Shown here: piece by piece, positions 1 to 9,323 of the stretch
How the letters are laid out: each line of letters starts with the position of its first letter
How positions within the stretch are numbered: position 1 is the stretch's first letter
Origin: Nocardiopsis potens DSM 45234
Lineage (GTDB): Bacteria; Actinomycetota; Actinomycetes; Streptosporangiales; Streptosporangiaceae
Length of the DNA stretch: 64,000 nucleotides
Assembly (NCBI RefSeq): GCF_000341105.1
Contig: NZ_ANBB01000016.1
Coordinates: 1-64,000 of the forward strand
Direction of reading: 5' to 3'
Position numbers and translations under genes: made by a program
The notes under the pieces: model-generated
Told to the model about the DNA's origin: nothing
Seen by the model: only the letters and a program-made list of their open reading frames with translations
The model's database searches: none

Positions 1-28
1 CGGAGCAGGGGCGCACCCCGGCCCCCGG

Positions 29-2182
29 TCAGCCCGTCGCGGACGGGTCCGGCGGGAACGCTCCGGAGCCGGGCTCCTCGCGGGCCGGTGGGGCGGGGGC
101 GCCGCCGAAGGGGCCGAAGGGCCACTCCGCGCCGGGGGCCGACGGGAACGGGGCGGGCTCCTCGCCCCGGAGGAGGTCGCCGGTGAAGGAGGTCCAGGCG
201 TCCGCGGCGGTGGCGGCGGCCGCGGCCGAGTCCGGGGCGATCCGGCCGCCGTCGGCGCGGGCCAGGACGAAGGCGACCGAGTAGCGCGGGGTGGCGCCGA
301 CGTACCAGGCGGCGGTGCGGCCGCCGGCGTAGGTCCCCGGCATGCCGGCGACGGTGTGCCCGGCGGTCGGGTCGTCCGGGCCGACCGGCCGCTCGCGCAG
401 GTCGGCCAGGGTCAGCGCGTGCACGGTGCCGGCGGCGGCCCCGGCGCTCACCGCGGCCGTCCCGGAGTCCGGCTCCGCGCCGTCCACCGGCTCGCGCGCC
501 TCGCCGTGCTGGTCGGTCACCCGGGTGATCAGGTGCGCCGGCATCCGCACCCCGCCGTTGGCCAGGGTGGCGTAGCCGCGGGCCTGGTCCAGCGCGGTGA
601 CCTGGTAGGTGCCGACCGCGATGCTCGGCTCCAGCTCGGCGGTGTCGAACTGCTCCCCGGCGATCCCGGCGGCCTCCGCCAGCCCGGCCACCTCGGCGGG
701 TCCGGCCTCCCCGGCCAGGCCGGCCAGGAGGCCGTCGTCGGCCTCCCGGTCCGGCCGGAGCAGCCCGCCGCCGGCCTCCGGCTCCCCTCCGTCCGCCGCA
801 CCGGCGGCCGCGTCGTCCGGGGCGAGCAGCCGGTCCAGGTCCCCGCCCTGCTCCAGGGCGGCGGCGAGCACGTAGGGCTTGAACGCGGTGCCGGCCTGGG
901 CCCGCTCCACCAGGGACGGGTCGGGCTCGCGCAGGAAGTCCGCGCCGCCGGCGAAGGCGAGGACCTCCCCGGTGCGGGCGTCCATCGCGACCAGCCCGGC
1001 GCGGGCGCCCTCCGGGGCGCCGTCCAGCGCCCCGCCGGCCGCCCGCTCGGCCGACTCCATCAGGTCCTCGCGCAGCGAGGTGGCGACCCGGTAGCCGCCG
1101 CCGGCGATCTCGGCGTCGGAGAGGCCGTAGCGCTCCCGCAGCTCCCGCTCGACCGCGGCCTTCACGTAGCCCCTGTACCCCTCGAAGCGCCCTTCGGGGT
1201 CGCGCTCGGCCACCTCGGGGAAGTCCAGGGCGTCCGCCTCGGCCCGGGAGAGGCCCTGGCCGGGGTCGGCCTCGTGCATCTCCACCATGCCGTCCACCAC
1301 GTAGGCCCAGCGTTCCTCCAGCAGCCGCTCGGCCTCCGGGTCGGAGCCGTACCGCTCGAAGTTGCCGGGCTGCTGGATGACGGCGCCGATGAACGCGCCC
1401 TCGGCCCGGTCCAGCTCGGAGACGTCCTTGCCGAAGTATGCCTGGGCCGCGGCCTGCACCCCGTAGGCGTTGCGGCCGAAGTAGATGGTGTTCAGGTAGG
1501 TGGTGAGGATGTCGTCGCGGGACATGGTCCGCCCGACCTTGATCGAGATCAGGATCTCCTTGAGCTTGCGGGCGTAGGTGCGCTCCTGGGAGAGCACGTC
1601 GTAGTAGTTCCGCGCCATCTGCTGGGTGATGGTGGAGCCGCCCCCGGAGGAGCCGCCGGAGAGCACCGCGCGGGCCAGGCCGGTGACCGAGACGCCGGGG
1701 TCGGTGGCGAAGGTGCGCTGCTCGGCGGCGAGCACCCCGTCCACCACGGTCCGCGGGATCTCCTCGCGCTCGACCGGGATGCGCTGCAGCTCGCCGAAGG
1801 TGACGGCCTGCTCGCCGCCGGCGTAGTCGATGCTGGTGCCCTTGAGCTCGGCGGCGGCCTGCGGCTCCAGGTCGGCGGGGTCGGGGGTGTGCCGGTAGGC
1901 GACCACCCCGGCGGCGGCCGCCGCCCCGGCGCCGAGCAGGGCGGCGACGGCGGCCGCCTTCCCGGTGAAGGCCAGGGCCCGGCGCAGCCGGGTGCGCCTC
2001 GCGGCGGGCCGCCGGCCGCGCCCGCGCCTCCGGCGCCGCCCGTTCCTCCGGTGCGAGCCGGGGGCGCGGGCGGCCGGCTCCTCCCCGGTGCCCTCCGCCC
2101 GGCCTCTCGCCTGGTCCCCGGCGCCGCCGGGGCTCCCGAGGCCCTCCGGGCCGCCGTCGCCGTGCTGCTTCCCCGCGTCCAT
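29..2182 (-). CDS. Class A penicillin-binding protein with intact glycosyltransferase and degenerate transpeptidase domain
   Basis: The product is a 717-residue bitopic membrane protein that should polymerise lipid II into glycan strands outside the cell. A basic, Arg-rich cytoplasmic tail is followed by one membrane segment at about residues 68-98 and a GT51 domain at about 120-300. That domain has catalytic Glu154 in AAEQRTF, the GGSTITQQ motif and YLNTIYFGRNAYG. The C-terminal half keeps the transpeptidase fold signature (AGLVAMDARTGEVLAFAGG, then ARGYATLANGG), but its three active-site motifs are lost. SxxK is T432-A-F-K435, no SxN is present where the family has SxNT, and KTG is M614-P-G616. 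The start is the ATG at 2182; the open frame continues upstream without similarity. I infer glycosyltransferase activity without cross-linking. The family call is firm; inactivity is inferred from the motifs. Confidence 0.92.
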   Translation of the reverse strand: MDAGKQHGDGGPEGLGSPGGAGDQARGRAEGTGEEPAARAPGSHRRNGRRRRRGRGRRPAARRTRLRRALAFTGKAAAVAALLGAGAAAAAGVVAYRHTPDPADLEPQAAAELKGTSIDYAGGEQAVTFGELQRIPVEREEIPRTVVDGVLAAEQRTFATDPGVSVTGLARAVLSGGSSGGGSTITQQMARNYYDVLSQERTYARKLKEILISIKVGRTMSRDDILTTYLNTIYFGRNAYGVQAAAQAYFGKDVSELDRAEGAFIGAVIQQPGNFERYGSDPEAERLLEERWAYVVDGMVEMHEADPGQGLSRAEADALDFPEVAERDPEGRFEGYRGYVKAAVERELRERYGLSDAEIAGGGYRVATSLREDLMESAERAAGGALDGAPEGARAGLVAMDARTGEVLAFAGGADFLREPDPSLVERAQAGTAFKPYVLAAALEQGGDLDRLLAPDDAAAGAADGGEPEAGGGLLRPDREADDGLLAGLAGEAGPAEVAGLAEAAGIAGEQFDTAELEPSIAVGTYQVTALDQARGYATLANGGVRMPAHLITRVTDQHGEAREPVDGAEPDSGTAAVSAGAAAGTVHALTLADLRERPVGPDDPTAGHTVAGMPGTYAGGRTAAWYVGATPRYSVAFVLARADGGRIAPDSAAAAATAADAWTSFTGDLLRGEEPAPFPSAPGAEWPFGPFGGAPAPPAREEPGSGAFPPDPSATG

Positions 2183-2332
2183 GCGGCTGCTCTCCGTCCC
2201 CGTGGCCGCCGTGTCCGGGCAGCACCCTGTCCGGTCGATGTGAGCCGGGTGTGAGCCGGCGGTGAGGGGCGGGTATGCGGCCGGAGGGCCCGGGGCTGCG
2301 GGGCGGGGCGCGGCCCGTGCCACCCTGGGGGC

Positions 2333-2791
2333 ATGGCACGCCTGCTGATCGTCCACCACACCCCCTCGCCCGCCACCCAGGAGCTCTTCGAGGCCGTGCG
2401 GGCCGGGGCGGCCGACGACGAGATCGAGGGGGTCGAGGTCACCGCGCGGGCGGCGCTCGCCGCGACCGCCTCCGACCTGCTCGCCGCCGACGCCGTGGTG
2501 CTGGGGACCCCGGCGAACATCGGCTACATGTCCGGGGCGCTGAAGGTCTTCTTCGACGCGGTGTACTACCCGTGCCTGAACGACACCGCGGGGCTGCCCT
2601 ACGGCCTCTACGTGCACGGCAACAGCGACACCGCGGGCGCGGTGCGGGCCGTCGAGCAGATCGCGAAGGGGATGGGGTGGACGCGGGTCCGCCCGCCGGT
2701 GGAGGCGGTGGGCGCGGTGACCGGTGAGGTCCGTGAGGCCTGCTGGGAACTGGGGGCGGTCACCGCGCTGGCCGCCGCGGGGGAGGTCTGA
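2333..2791 (+). CDS. Flavodoxin / NAD(P)H-dependent FMN reductase-like protein
   Basis: This 152-residue cytoplasmic protein has a flavodoxin-like fold. It opens with a beta strand and phosphate loop (LLIVHHTPSPATQELFEAV), which fits FMN phosphate binding. The segment VVLGTPANIGYMSGALKVFFDAVYY matches the flavin ring-binding region of NAD(P)H:quinone or FMN reductases, and YVHGNSDTAGAVRAVEQIAKGMGW follows. The length is normal for short-chain flavodoxins. The ATG at 2333 was chosen because the N-terminal strand begins right after it. The gene is divergent from the penicillin-binding protein gene, 150 bp away. The electron partner cannot be told from the sequence. Confidence 0.85.
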   Translation: MARLLIVHHTPSPATQELFEAVRAGAADDEIEGVEVTARAALAATASDLLAADAVVLGTPANIGYMSGALKVFFDAVYYPCLNDTAGLPYGLYVHGNSDTAGAVRAVEQIAKGMGWTRVRPPVEAVGAVTGEVREACWELGAVTALAAAGEV

Positions 2792-3010
2792 GCCCGGGCG
2801 GCCCCCGCCGCCCGCCCGCGGGCCGGGCCGGGAGCGGCCCGCACCGCCCGCGGGGCGGCGCCCGAGGACCGCCCGGACCGGCCGTTTCCGGAGGACTCCG
2901 CCCCTAACGTGACCAGCCGCGCGCTCGCCCGGCTCGCGACATTCCGTGGTCGATACGTCGCAATCCGTTCCTCTCCGGTCAGACTGAGGAGGCGACCGGG
3001 ACAGAATCGA

Positions 3011-3952
3011 GTGACAGTGGCGTACAGGTGGGTGCTGTGGGGAGGGGCCGCCGTCGTGGCGGTCCTCGCCGCGATCGTGGTCGTCGCGGCCCTGGCCGGC
3101 CGCCCGGAGATGCCGGCGGAGATGCACTGGCTCGGCCTCGGGGCCTTCTGGGGCGTGTGGCTCCCGGTCGCCGTCGGCCTGCTGCTGACCTGGTTCCTGG
3201 GCAGCCGGACCGGCCAGGCCGAGCTGCACCGGCGCACCGAGACCGCGCTGATGGGCCACCCGATCGGGGGCGAGCTCGTCGTGCTGCTGGCCTCGCTGGT
3301 CGGCTACATCGTCGCAGGCGTCGGGCTCTACCAGCTGTTCACGCTGGTGGCCGGGGGCGTCCCGCCGGGCATGGGGCTGCCGGTGGCGCGGGTCGTCTTC
3401 CTCTTCCTGATCCCCGTGCTCCTGGTGGACCGGGGCGGTTTCACGGTCAGCGGGCACAGCACGGCGATGCCGGGGCTGTCGATGCGGATCCGCGAGCCGT
3501 GGCGCTGGCTGGGCCTGATCACCGTGGTGGTCTGCGTCGCCCTGGCCTCGCTCGACATCGGGGAGGTCGCCGTGGCCGGGCCCCGGGCGGCGCTGTTCGG
3601 CGCGGCCGTCGCGGTGGCGGTCTGCATGATCGAGGAGATCTTCTTCCGCGGCATGGTGCAGACCCGGCTGGAGCTGCTGATGGGGCGGGTGCCCGCGGTG
3701 GTCCTGGCCGCGCTGCTGTTCGCCGGGGCGCACGCGGTCAGCGGGCACTTCAACCCGGCCAACCCGCTCAGCTACACCGGGTTCGTGGAGGGGGCGGGCG
3801 CCTCCGTGCTCACCTTCGGCCTGCTCGGCCTGCTGCTCGGCTACGTCTGGCTGCGCTACCGCAACATCTGGGTCAACGGGCTGCTCTACACCGGGCTGGT
3901 GGTCGCGGGCATGCTCCCGGCGACCTACGCCGACCAGATCCCGTTCTCCTGA
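3011..3952 (+). CDS. CPBP family intramembrane glutamic-type metalloprotease
   Basis: This is a polytopic membrane protein of about 313 residues with roughly eight hydrophobic segments. It carries the CPBP (Abi, Rce1-like) motifs: E208-E209-I-F-F-R213 (EExxxR) and His241 and His246 in FAGAHAVSGH, which build the intramembrane active site in this family. The substrate is unknown. I prefer the GTG at 3011 because the segment from about 2930 to 3005 looks like a leader; a GTG at 2909 would add 34 basic residues. A paralogue follows 130 bp downstream and has lost the same motifs, so the two may form a protease/partner pair. Confidence 0.87.
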   Translation: MTVAYRWVLWGGAAVVAVLAAIVVVAALAGRPEMPAEMHWLGLGAFWGVWLPVAVGLLLTWFLGSRTGQAELHRRTETALMGHPIGGELVVLLASLVGYIVAGVGLYQLFTLVAGGVPPGMGLPVARVVFLFLIPVLLVDRGGFTVSGHSTAMPGLSMRIREPWRWLGLITVVVCVALASLDIGEVAVAGPRAALFGAAVAVAVCMIEEIFFRGMVQTRLELLMGRVPAVVLAALLFAGAHAVSGHFNPANPLSYTGFVEGAGASVLTFGLLGLLLGYVWLRYRNIWVNGLLYTGLVVAGMLPATYADQIPFS

Positions 3953-4082
3953 TCCCGGACGCCCCGGGACGCCCCCGGATCCCGGGCCGGGGTTTCCCCG
4001 CTATCGTCATGTATCAGGGCGAAACCGGTAAAATTCCTGCTCGGGTGCTGCCGGGCGCCCGTCCGGGACTCACGGGGGCCAG

Positions 4083-5024
4083 GTGGCATCGATCGACCTC
4101 AGCGGCGGCGGGCCGGCGACCGGTGCGGAGAGCCGGGTCGGCCGGATCATCGGGGGGACGGCGGCCGCGGTGTTCGCCGCCTGCATCCTGGCCCACCTGC
4201 TCGGGGGCGGCGCCGGCGAGGGGCGCGCCGCCGCGCTCTTCTGGGCGGGCTCCGCGGCCGGGGTGCTGCTGATCCGCCTGCTGCCGCCGCGCGCCCCCGA
4301 GGCGGGGATGCTCGCGCGGGTGCGCGCCCGGGCGGCCGGGCACCCGGTCGCGGCCGAGACCGCCGTGCTGCTCGGCTGCGCGGCCGCCTTCGCCGGCGCC
4401 TACACCGTGCTCACCCCGCTGTTCGGAGCGATCGGCCCGGCCGCGGAGCCGCTGGCCTACTACACCGCCAAGATCATCTTCCTGCTGCTCTTCCCGCTCC
4501 TGTTCGCCGGCGGATCCGGGCTGATGCGCCGGTCCAGCGGGCCCGACCTGCCCGACCTGGCCCTGCGGGTGCACGAGCCGTGGCGGTGGGCCGGGCTGCC
4601 GGTGGCGCTGCTCGCCCCGCTCACCTTCGCCGCCCCCTGGGCGCCCGACGTGGTGCTGCCCGGCGGGCTCCCCGGCGACCACGCGGTCGGCGCGGCGCTG
4701 CTGGTGAGCTACATCGGCATCACCGCGGCCGAGGTGCTGTTCTTCGCGGTGCTGCTGCAGACCCGGCTGGAGCTGCTGCTCGGCCGCCGGCCGGCGATCC
4801 TGCTCACCGCGCTGCTCTACGCGCTGCTCTCGCTGGTCGGCCGGCCGGTGGCGGGCGGCCCGGACGGCCTTGCCGACGCGGTCGCGCTGCTCGGGGTGGG
4901 GGCGGTCCTCTCCGGCTACATGTGGTCGCGGCACCGCAACGCCTGGTCGGTGCTGGCCATGCACGGGCTGCTGACCACCTTCGCCGTGCTTCCGGGCGGT
5001 GTCTTCGCGGTGACCACCGGCTGA
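4083..5024 (+). CDS. CPBP-like membrane protein lacking protease motifs (pseudoenzyme paralogue)
   Basis: This 313-residue polytopic membrane protein is collinear with its upstream neighbour. Shared landmarks are [33 protein letters not shown] and a C-terminal GYMWSRHRN like GYVWLRYRN. The catalytic elements are changed: EExxxR is E217-V218-L-F-F-A222, and the His-bearing FAGAH segment is [10 protein letters not shown] cysteine-poor, hydrophobic core is preserved, so it is probably a stable membrane protein without peptidase activity. The GTG at 4083 follows a weak GGGGG ribosome site. It could be a regulator or chaperone of the active paralogue; that is inference. Confidence 0.8.
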   Translation: MASIDLSGGGPATGAESRVGRIIGGTAAAVFAACILAHLLGGGAGEGRAAALFWAGSAAGVLLIRLLPPRAPEAGMLARVRARAAGHPVAAETAVLLGCAAAFAGAYTVLTPLFGAIGPAAEPLAYYTAKIIFLLLFPLLFAGGSGLMRRSSGPDLPDLALRVHEPWRWAGLPVALLAPLTFAAPWAPDVVLPGGLPGDHAVGAALLVSYIGITAAEVLFFAVLLQTRLELLLGRRPAILLTALLYALLSLVGRPVAGGPDGLADAVALLGVGAVLSGYMWSRHRNAWSVLAMHGLLTTFAVLPGGVFAVTTG

Positions 5025-5131
5025 TCATCGCGCGCCGTTCCGGTATCGGTGGGCCGCGCCTCATTCTCCCGGGCCGTCCGATAAGCAAGAATGAGCGCTG
5101 TACACGCGTTATGCCCGGAAGAGCGGTGGTC

Positions 5132-7198
5132 ATGGCGGAAGAGGCGGCGGCGCTGCCGGAAGGGCGGTTCCTGGACCGGGAGGAAGGCTGGCTCCGGTTC
5201 AACCAGCGGGTCCTCGAACTCGCCGAGGACACGGCCATGCCCCTCCTGGAGCGGGTCCGCTTCCTGGCGATCTTCGCGAGCAACCTGGACGAGTTCTTCA
5301 TGGTCCGGGTCGCCGGGCTGAAGCGCCGGCTGGCCACCGGGCTGGCCGTGCCCAGCCCCAGCGGCCACCACCCCAAGGAGCTGCTGGAGCGGATCTCCAA
5401 GGTCAGCCAGGAGCTCATGCAGCGGCACGCGCGCACCTTCCACGACGCGGTCGCGCCCGCCCTGGCCGACGCGGGCATCCGCATCCTGCGCTGGGAGGAG
5501 CTGGGCGACGCCGACCGGGAGCGGATGCACCGGTTCTTCCGCCGCGCCGTCTACCCCGTGCTCACCCCCTTCGCGGTGGACCCGGCGCACCCCTTCCCCT
5601 ACATCTCCGGGCGCTCGCTCAACCTCGCGGTCACCGTCCGCGACCCGCGCACCGGCCGCACCGCTTTCGCCCGGATCAAGGTGCCCTCGGCGCTGCCCCG
5701 GTTCATCCGGATGGAAGGGGACGGCTTCGTCCCGGTCGAGGACGTCATCGCCGCCCACCTGCCCCAGCTGTTCGCCGGGATGGACGTGCTGGAGCACCAC
5801 GCGTTCCGGGTCACCCGCAACGCCGACCTGGAGGTCGACGAGGACGAGACCGACGACCTGGTGCAGTCGCTGGAGAACGAGCTGCTCCGGCGGAGGTTCG
5901 GCCCGCTGGTCCGGCTGGAGGTGGAGGAGACCATCACCCAGGAGGTGCTGGACATCCTCTGCAGCGAGCTGGGCGCCGAGGACGAGGAGGTCTACCGGGT
6001 CCCCGGCCCGCTCAACCTGGCCGGCCTGGACCTCATCGCCGACCTGGACCGGCCGGAGCTGAGCTTCTCCCCGATGGTGCCGGTGGAGCCGCCCGGCCTG
6101 GACCGCGGCGACCTGTTCGGTGCGATCGACGGGGGCGAGCTGCTGGTGCACCACCCCTACGAGTCGTTCGCCACCACCATCGAGCGGTTCCTCGCCCTGG
6201 CCGCCACCGACCCCAGCGTGGTGGCGGTCAAGCAGACCCTCTACCGGACCAGCGGCGACTCGCCCATCGTGCAGTCGCTGATCGAGGCCGCCCGGGCCGG
6301 CAAGGAGGTGGTCGTCCTGGTCGAGATCAAGGCCAGGTTCGACGAGCAGAACAACATCGCCTGGGCGCGCAAGCTGGAGGAGGCCGGCGCGCACGTGGTC
6401 TACGGCGTGGTCGGCCTCAAGACGCACTGCAAACTGGCGCTGGTGGTGCGGCGGGACGAGGACGGCGCGCTGCGCCGCTACTGCCACGTCGGCACCGGCA
6501 ACTACAACCCCAGCACCGCCCGGATCTACGAGGACTTCGGGCTGTTCAGCACCGACCCCGAGGTCGGCGAGGACCTCAGCGACCTGTTCAACCGGCTCAC
6601 CGGGTTCTCCCGCAAGGTCCACTACCGGCGGCTGATGGTCGCCCCGGACGGCCTGCGCACCGGGCTCACCGCGCGGATCGACCGGGAGGTGGCGGCCGCC
6701 GCCGAGGGCCGCCCGGCGCGGATCCGGATCAAGGTCAACTCGCTGGTCGACGAGGAGGTCATCGACTCGCTGTACCGGGCCTCCCAGGCCGGCGTCCCGG
6801 TGGACCTGTGGGTGCGCGGCAGCTGCGTGCTCCGCCCCGGTCTCCCCGGGGTGTCCGAGCGCATCCGGGTGCGCAGCATCCTCGGCCGGTTCCTGGAGCA
6901 CTCCCGGGTGTTCGCCTTCGAGAACGGCGGCGACCCCGAGGTGTGGCTGGGCAGCGCCGACCTGATGCCGCGCAACCTGGACCGCCGGGTGGAGGCGCTG
7001 ATCCGGGTCGCCGACCCCGGGCACCGCCGCCGCCTGGTCGAGCTGCTCGACGCGGCGATGGACGAGCGGACCTCCTCGTGGCACCTGGCCGCGGACGGGG
7101 ACTGGACCAGACACACGCGCGACGCGGACGGGGCGCCCCTGCGCGACCTGCAGAGCGCCCTCCGCGGCGACCGGCACCTGAGAGCGTTCGATGGCTGA
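5132..7198 (+). CDS. ppk1: Polyphosphate kinase 1
   Basis: The enzyme reversibly polymerises the gamma-phosphate of ATP into inorganic polyphosphate. The protein is about 688 residues, the usual length. The N-terminal domain contains [16 protein letters not shown], and the middle shows [17 protein letters not shown] and [12 protein letters not shown]. The phosphorylated histidine is His432 in GLKTHCK, and the second conserved histidine is His590 in [13 protein letters not shown]. The ATG at 5132 is preceded by GGAAGAG; an in-frame ATG at 5111 would add seven residues. The stop overlaps the start of the next gene by 8 bp. The ppk1-mutT1 order is also found in mycobacteria, which supports both calls. 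Confidence 0.96.
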   Translation: MAEEAAALPEGRFLDREEGWLRFNQRVLELAEDTAMPLLERVRFLAIFASNLDEFFMVRVAGLKRRLATGLAVPSPSGHHPKELLERISKVSQELMQRHARTFHDAVAPALADAGIRILRWEELGDADRERMHRFFRRAVYPVLTPFAVDPAHPFPYISGRSLNLAVTVRDPRTGRTAFARIKVPSALPRFIRMEGDGFVPVEDVIAAHLPQLFAGMDVLEHHAFRVTRNADLEVDEDETDDLVQSLENELLRRRFGPLVRLEVEETITQEVLDILCSELGAEDEEVYRVPGPLNLAGLDLIADLDRPELSFSPMVPVEPPGLDRGDLFGAIDGGELLVHHPYESFATTIERFLALAATDPSVVAVKQTLYRTSGDSPIVQSLIEAARAGKEVVVLVEIKARFDEQNNIAWARKLEEAGAHVVYGVVGLKTHCKLALVVRRDEDGALRRYCHVGTGNYNPSTARIYEDFGLFSTDPEVGEDLSDLFNRLTGFSRKVHYRRLMVAPDGLRTGLTARIDREVAAAAEGRPARIRIKVNSLVDEEVIDSLYRASQAGVPVDLWVRGSCVLRPGLPGVSERIRVRSILGRFLEHSRVFAFENGGDPEVWLGSADLMPRNLDRRVEALIRVADPGHRRRLVELLDAAMDERTSSWHLAADGDWTRHTRDADGAPLRDLQSALRGDRHLRAFDG

Positions 7199-8174
7199 CG
7201 AGTACCCCTATGACGAAGCCTCCATCACCAGCGCCTGGCCGCCCCGGGACACCGCGCCCGGCGGCTACATGGAGCCGATCCGGGCGGCCGGCGCGGTGCT
7301 GTGGCGCGAGGCCCCCGGCGGCGGCCGCGAGGTGGCCCTGGTGCACCGCCCCGACCGCCGGGACTGGACCCTGCCCAAGGGCAAGGTGAAGAACGGCGAG
7401 CACGTCCTGGACGCGGCGGTGCGCGAGACCGCCGAGGAGGCCGGCCTGCGCCCGGTCCTCGGCCGCCGCCTGCCCCCGCAGCGGTACCTGCGCGACGGCT
7501 GGCCCAAGCTGGTCGACTGGTGGGTGGCCCGCCCCTCCGGGGAGTCCTCGTTCGAGCCCAACGACGAGATCGACGCGGTGGAGTGGTGCGCCCCGGCGGA
7601 GGCCAGGGAGCGGCTCACCTACGACCACGACGTGCAGGTGCTGGACAACGTCTTCTCCGGGCCGCTGGAGACCTTCCCGCTGGTGCTGCTCCGGCACACC
7701 TCGGCCGGGGAGAAGCGCGACTGGAGCGGCAGCGACCTGCTCCGCCCGCTGGACGAGGGCGGCCGGGACGACGCCTGGGGGCTGGCCCGGGTGCTGGGCG
7801 CCTACGGCCTGATGCGGGTGCTCACCTCGGCCGCGGCGCGCTGCACCGAGACCGTGCTGCCCTACGCCGCGGAGCAGGGTGCGGAGGTGCGCACCCTGCC
7901 CGCGCTCACCGCGGGCGTGCACGGCGACGCCTCCGCGGTGGACGCCGAGGCCGCGCGCCGGGAGTTCGGCCGGCTGCTCGACGAGGGGCTGCCCACCCTG
8001 GTCTGCACGCACGGCGAGCTCGTCGCGCACCTGATGCGGGAGGCGCTGGGCCGGCTGGACGCGCCGGTCACCCAGCAGATCTCGCTGCGCAAGGGGAACT
8101 TCTGGGTGCTGCACATCCCGGTGGGCGAGCGCACCCTGGCCGCGGTCGAGCGCCACTCGGCCTCCGGCGGCTGA
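7191..8174 (+). CDS. mutT1: MutT1-type Nudix hydrolase fused to a histidine phosphatase domain
   Basis: This 327-residue cytoplasmic two-domain protein probably sanitises oxidised nucleotides such as 8-oxo-dGTP. Residues about 25-160 are a Nudix domain with the complete box [20 protein letters not shown] plus AGL. Residues about 165-320 form a histidine phosphatase fold: [10 protein letters not shown] supplies the first His (RHT rather than the usual RHG), and VCTHGE supplies the second. Mycobacterial MutT1 has the same architecture. The ATG at 7191 lies inside the last codons of ppk1 (ATGGCTGA overlap), so translation is probably coupled. Confidence 0.93.
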   Translation: MADEYPYDEASITSAWPPRDTAPGGYMEPIRAAGAVLWREAPGGGREVALVHRPDRRDWTLPKGKVKNGEHVLDAAVRETAEEAGLRPVLGRRLPPQRYLRDGWPKLVDWWVARPSGESSFEPNDEIDAVEWCAPAEARERLTYDHDVQVLDNVFSGPLETFPLVLLRHTSAGEKRDWSGSDLLRPLDEGGRDDAWGLARVLGAYGLMRVLTSAAARCTETVLPYAAEQGAEVRTLPALTAGVHGDASAVDAEAARREFGRLLDEGLPTLVCTHGELVAHLMREALGRLDAPVTQQISLRKGNFWVLHIPVGERTLAAVERHSASGG

Positions 8175-8253
8175 CCCGCCCCCGCCCCTCCCGCGTCATT
8201 CCCGGGGGGAGGGGGCGGCGTCGGGGCCCCGGGGAGGTTGAGAGGATTCCGGC

Positions 8254-8709
8254 ATGGGACAGCTCAGAGTGGCGCGCAGCGCCGTCGTCGACGCACCGGC
8301 GTCGCTGATCTTCGACATCATCGCCTCGCCCGCCCGGCACGCCGAGTTCGACGGCTCCGGCACCGTCCAGGAGGCCGCCGACGGCCCGGACCGCCTCGGC
8401 CCGGACGTCGAATTCGGCATGGGCATGCGGATGGGCGTGGAGTACCGGATGGGCAACCGGGTGGTGGAGTTCGAGGAGGGGCGGCTGATCGCCTGGCGGC
8501 ACTCGGGCGCGCACCGCTGGCGCTGGCAGGTGGAGCCGCTGGACGCCGGCACCGCCAGGGTCACCGAGACCTTCGACTACTCCACGGTGCCGGCCCCGGT
8601 CGCCTTCCTCTACCAGATGCTCGGGTTCCCGTCCCGCAACGCCCGCTCCATCGAGGCCTCGCTGCTCCGGCTCAAGGCCCTCGCGGAGAAGGAGCACGCG
8701 GCCGGCTGA
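8254..8709 (+). CDS. SRPBCC (START/polyketide cyclase-like) family protein
   Basis: This 151-residue soluble protein has a helix-grip fold. It starts with RSAVVDAPASLIFDIIASPARHAEFDGSG, the usual first strand and short helices. The middle has VVEFEEGRLIAWRHSG and WRWQVEPLDAGTARVTETFDYS, and a long C-terminal helix SIEASLLRLKALAEKEH closes the pocket. Such proteins bind hydrophobic ligands, but no ligand can be named here. The ATG at 8254 follows GAGAGGA. It is 79 bp downstream of mutT1 and may be read through from it or have its own promoter. Confidence 0.82.
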   Translation: MGQLRVARSAVVDAPASLIFDIIASPARHAEFDGSGTVQEAADGPDRLGPDVEFGMGMRMGVEYRMGNRVVEFEEGRLIAWRHSGAHRWRWQVEPLDAGTARVTETFDYSTVPAPVAFLYQMLGFPSRNARSIEASLLRLKALAEKEHAAG

Positions 8710-8752
8710 GCCCCGGCCCCCGGCGGACGCCGCGTCCCTGCGGACGCTGCGG

Positions 8753-8792
8753 CGCCGCGGCCCCCTCGGGGATCAGGGACAGGGCCGCGGCG
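8753..8792. terminator. Candidate terminator hairpin after the SRPBCC gene
   Basis: An 11-bp perfect inverted repeat (cgccgcggccc / gggccgcggcg) is separated by 18 bases. It lies between the end of the SRPBCC gene and the end of the convergent small secreted-protein gene, so it could end transcription from both sides. There is no T-run. Confidence 0.45.
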
Positions 8793-8859
8793 CGGCGGCC
8801 CGCTCGGGCGGACCGCCGCCCCGTCCGCCCGGCGGCGGTCGGGGCGCGTTCGGCGGGCG

Positions 8860-9144
8860 CTACTCCTCGCTGGTGTAGGTGTACTCGTTGCCGTGCTCGT
8901 CGTAGCCGTGCTCGATGTTGATGCCGTGGTCGGAGTCGACGTCGAAGCCGTCCCGGTCGATCGTGACGACCCCGTTCTCCTCGACCCAGCGCCAGAGGTC
9001 CTCCCAGAAGCCGCCGGACCGGTGCTGGACGGAGTCGTGGCGGACCTCCGAGTCGCTCGCGAAGGCGGGGCCGGCGGTGGCCGCGAGAGCGGCGCCGGCG
9101 GCGGCGGTGACCGCGGCGGTGGCAAGGAAACGGTGCAGAGACAC
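8860..9144 (-). CDS. Small secreted acidic protein of unknown function
   Basis: This is a 94-residue protein that I do not recognise. An N-terminal signal peptide (MSLHRFLATAAVTAAAGAAL) ends near AGPAFA-SD. The mature part of about 65 residues is acidic and aromatic-rich (GGFWEDLWRWVEENGVVTID, then DVDSDHGINIEHGYDEHG), with no cysteine. The GTG at 9144 is preceded by a good GGAGGGA site at normal spacing. It is monocistronic and opposite in direction to the genes upstream. The Asp/His-rich tail might bind metal, but nothing shows this directly. Confidence 0.75.
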   Translation of the reverse strand: MSLHRFLATAAVTAAAGAALAATAGPAFASDSEVRHDSVQHRSGGFWEDLWRWVEENGVVTIDRDGFDVDSDHGINIEHGYDEHGNEYTYTSEE

Positions 9145-9257
9145 GGATCATCCCTCCATAAGGTGGTCGTTCGACCACGGACGGTGACAAGCCTAGGAAG
9201 GTTCGGGCGACACGCCGGGAAGCGGGGCGGGGCGTGTCCGGGATCTCCCGAACGCGT

Positions 9258-9315
9258 CGATCCCGGCGCCGCCGCCGTCCCGACGCCGGCCGAGGCGGCG
9301 ACGGCGCCGGGATCG
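9258..9315. terminator. Type II long palindrome after modC
   Basis: Arms at 9258-9279 and 9294-9315 pair over 22 bp with two mismatches. They share the core cgatcccggcgccg with the palindrome at 54231-54290. It lies 8 bp beyond the modC stop, the place expected for the operon terminator. There is no U-tract, so it could equally be a dispersed repeat. Confidence 0.6.
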
Positions 9316-9323
9316 GCGCCGGG

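Noticed and set aside
29-3748. A 1239-codon open frame extending the penicillin-binding protein far upstream
   Set aside because: The part above 2182 lies antisense to the flavodoxin and CPBP genes and has the Arg/His/Pro-rich composition of GC-rich shadow frames; the domain starts at the ATG at 2182.
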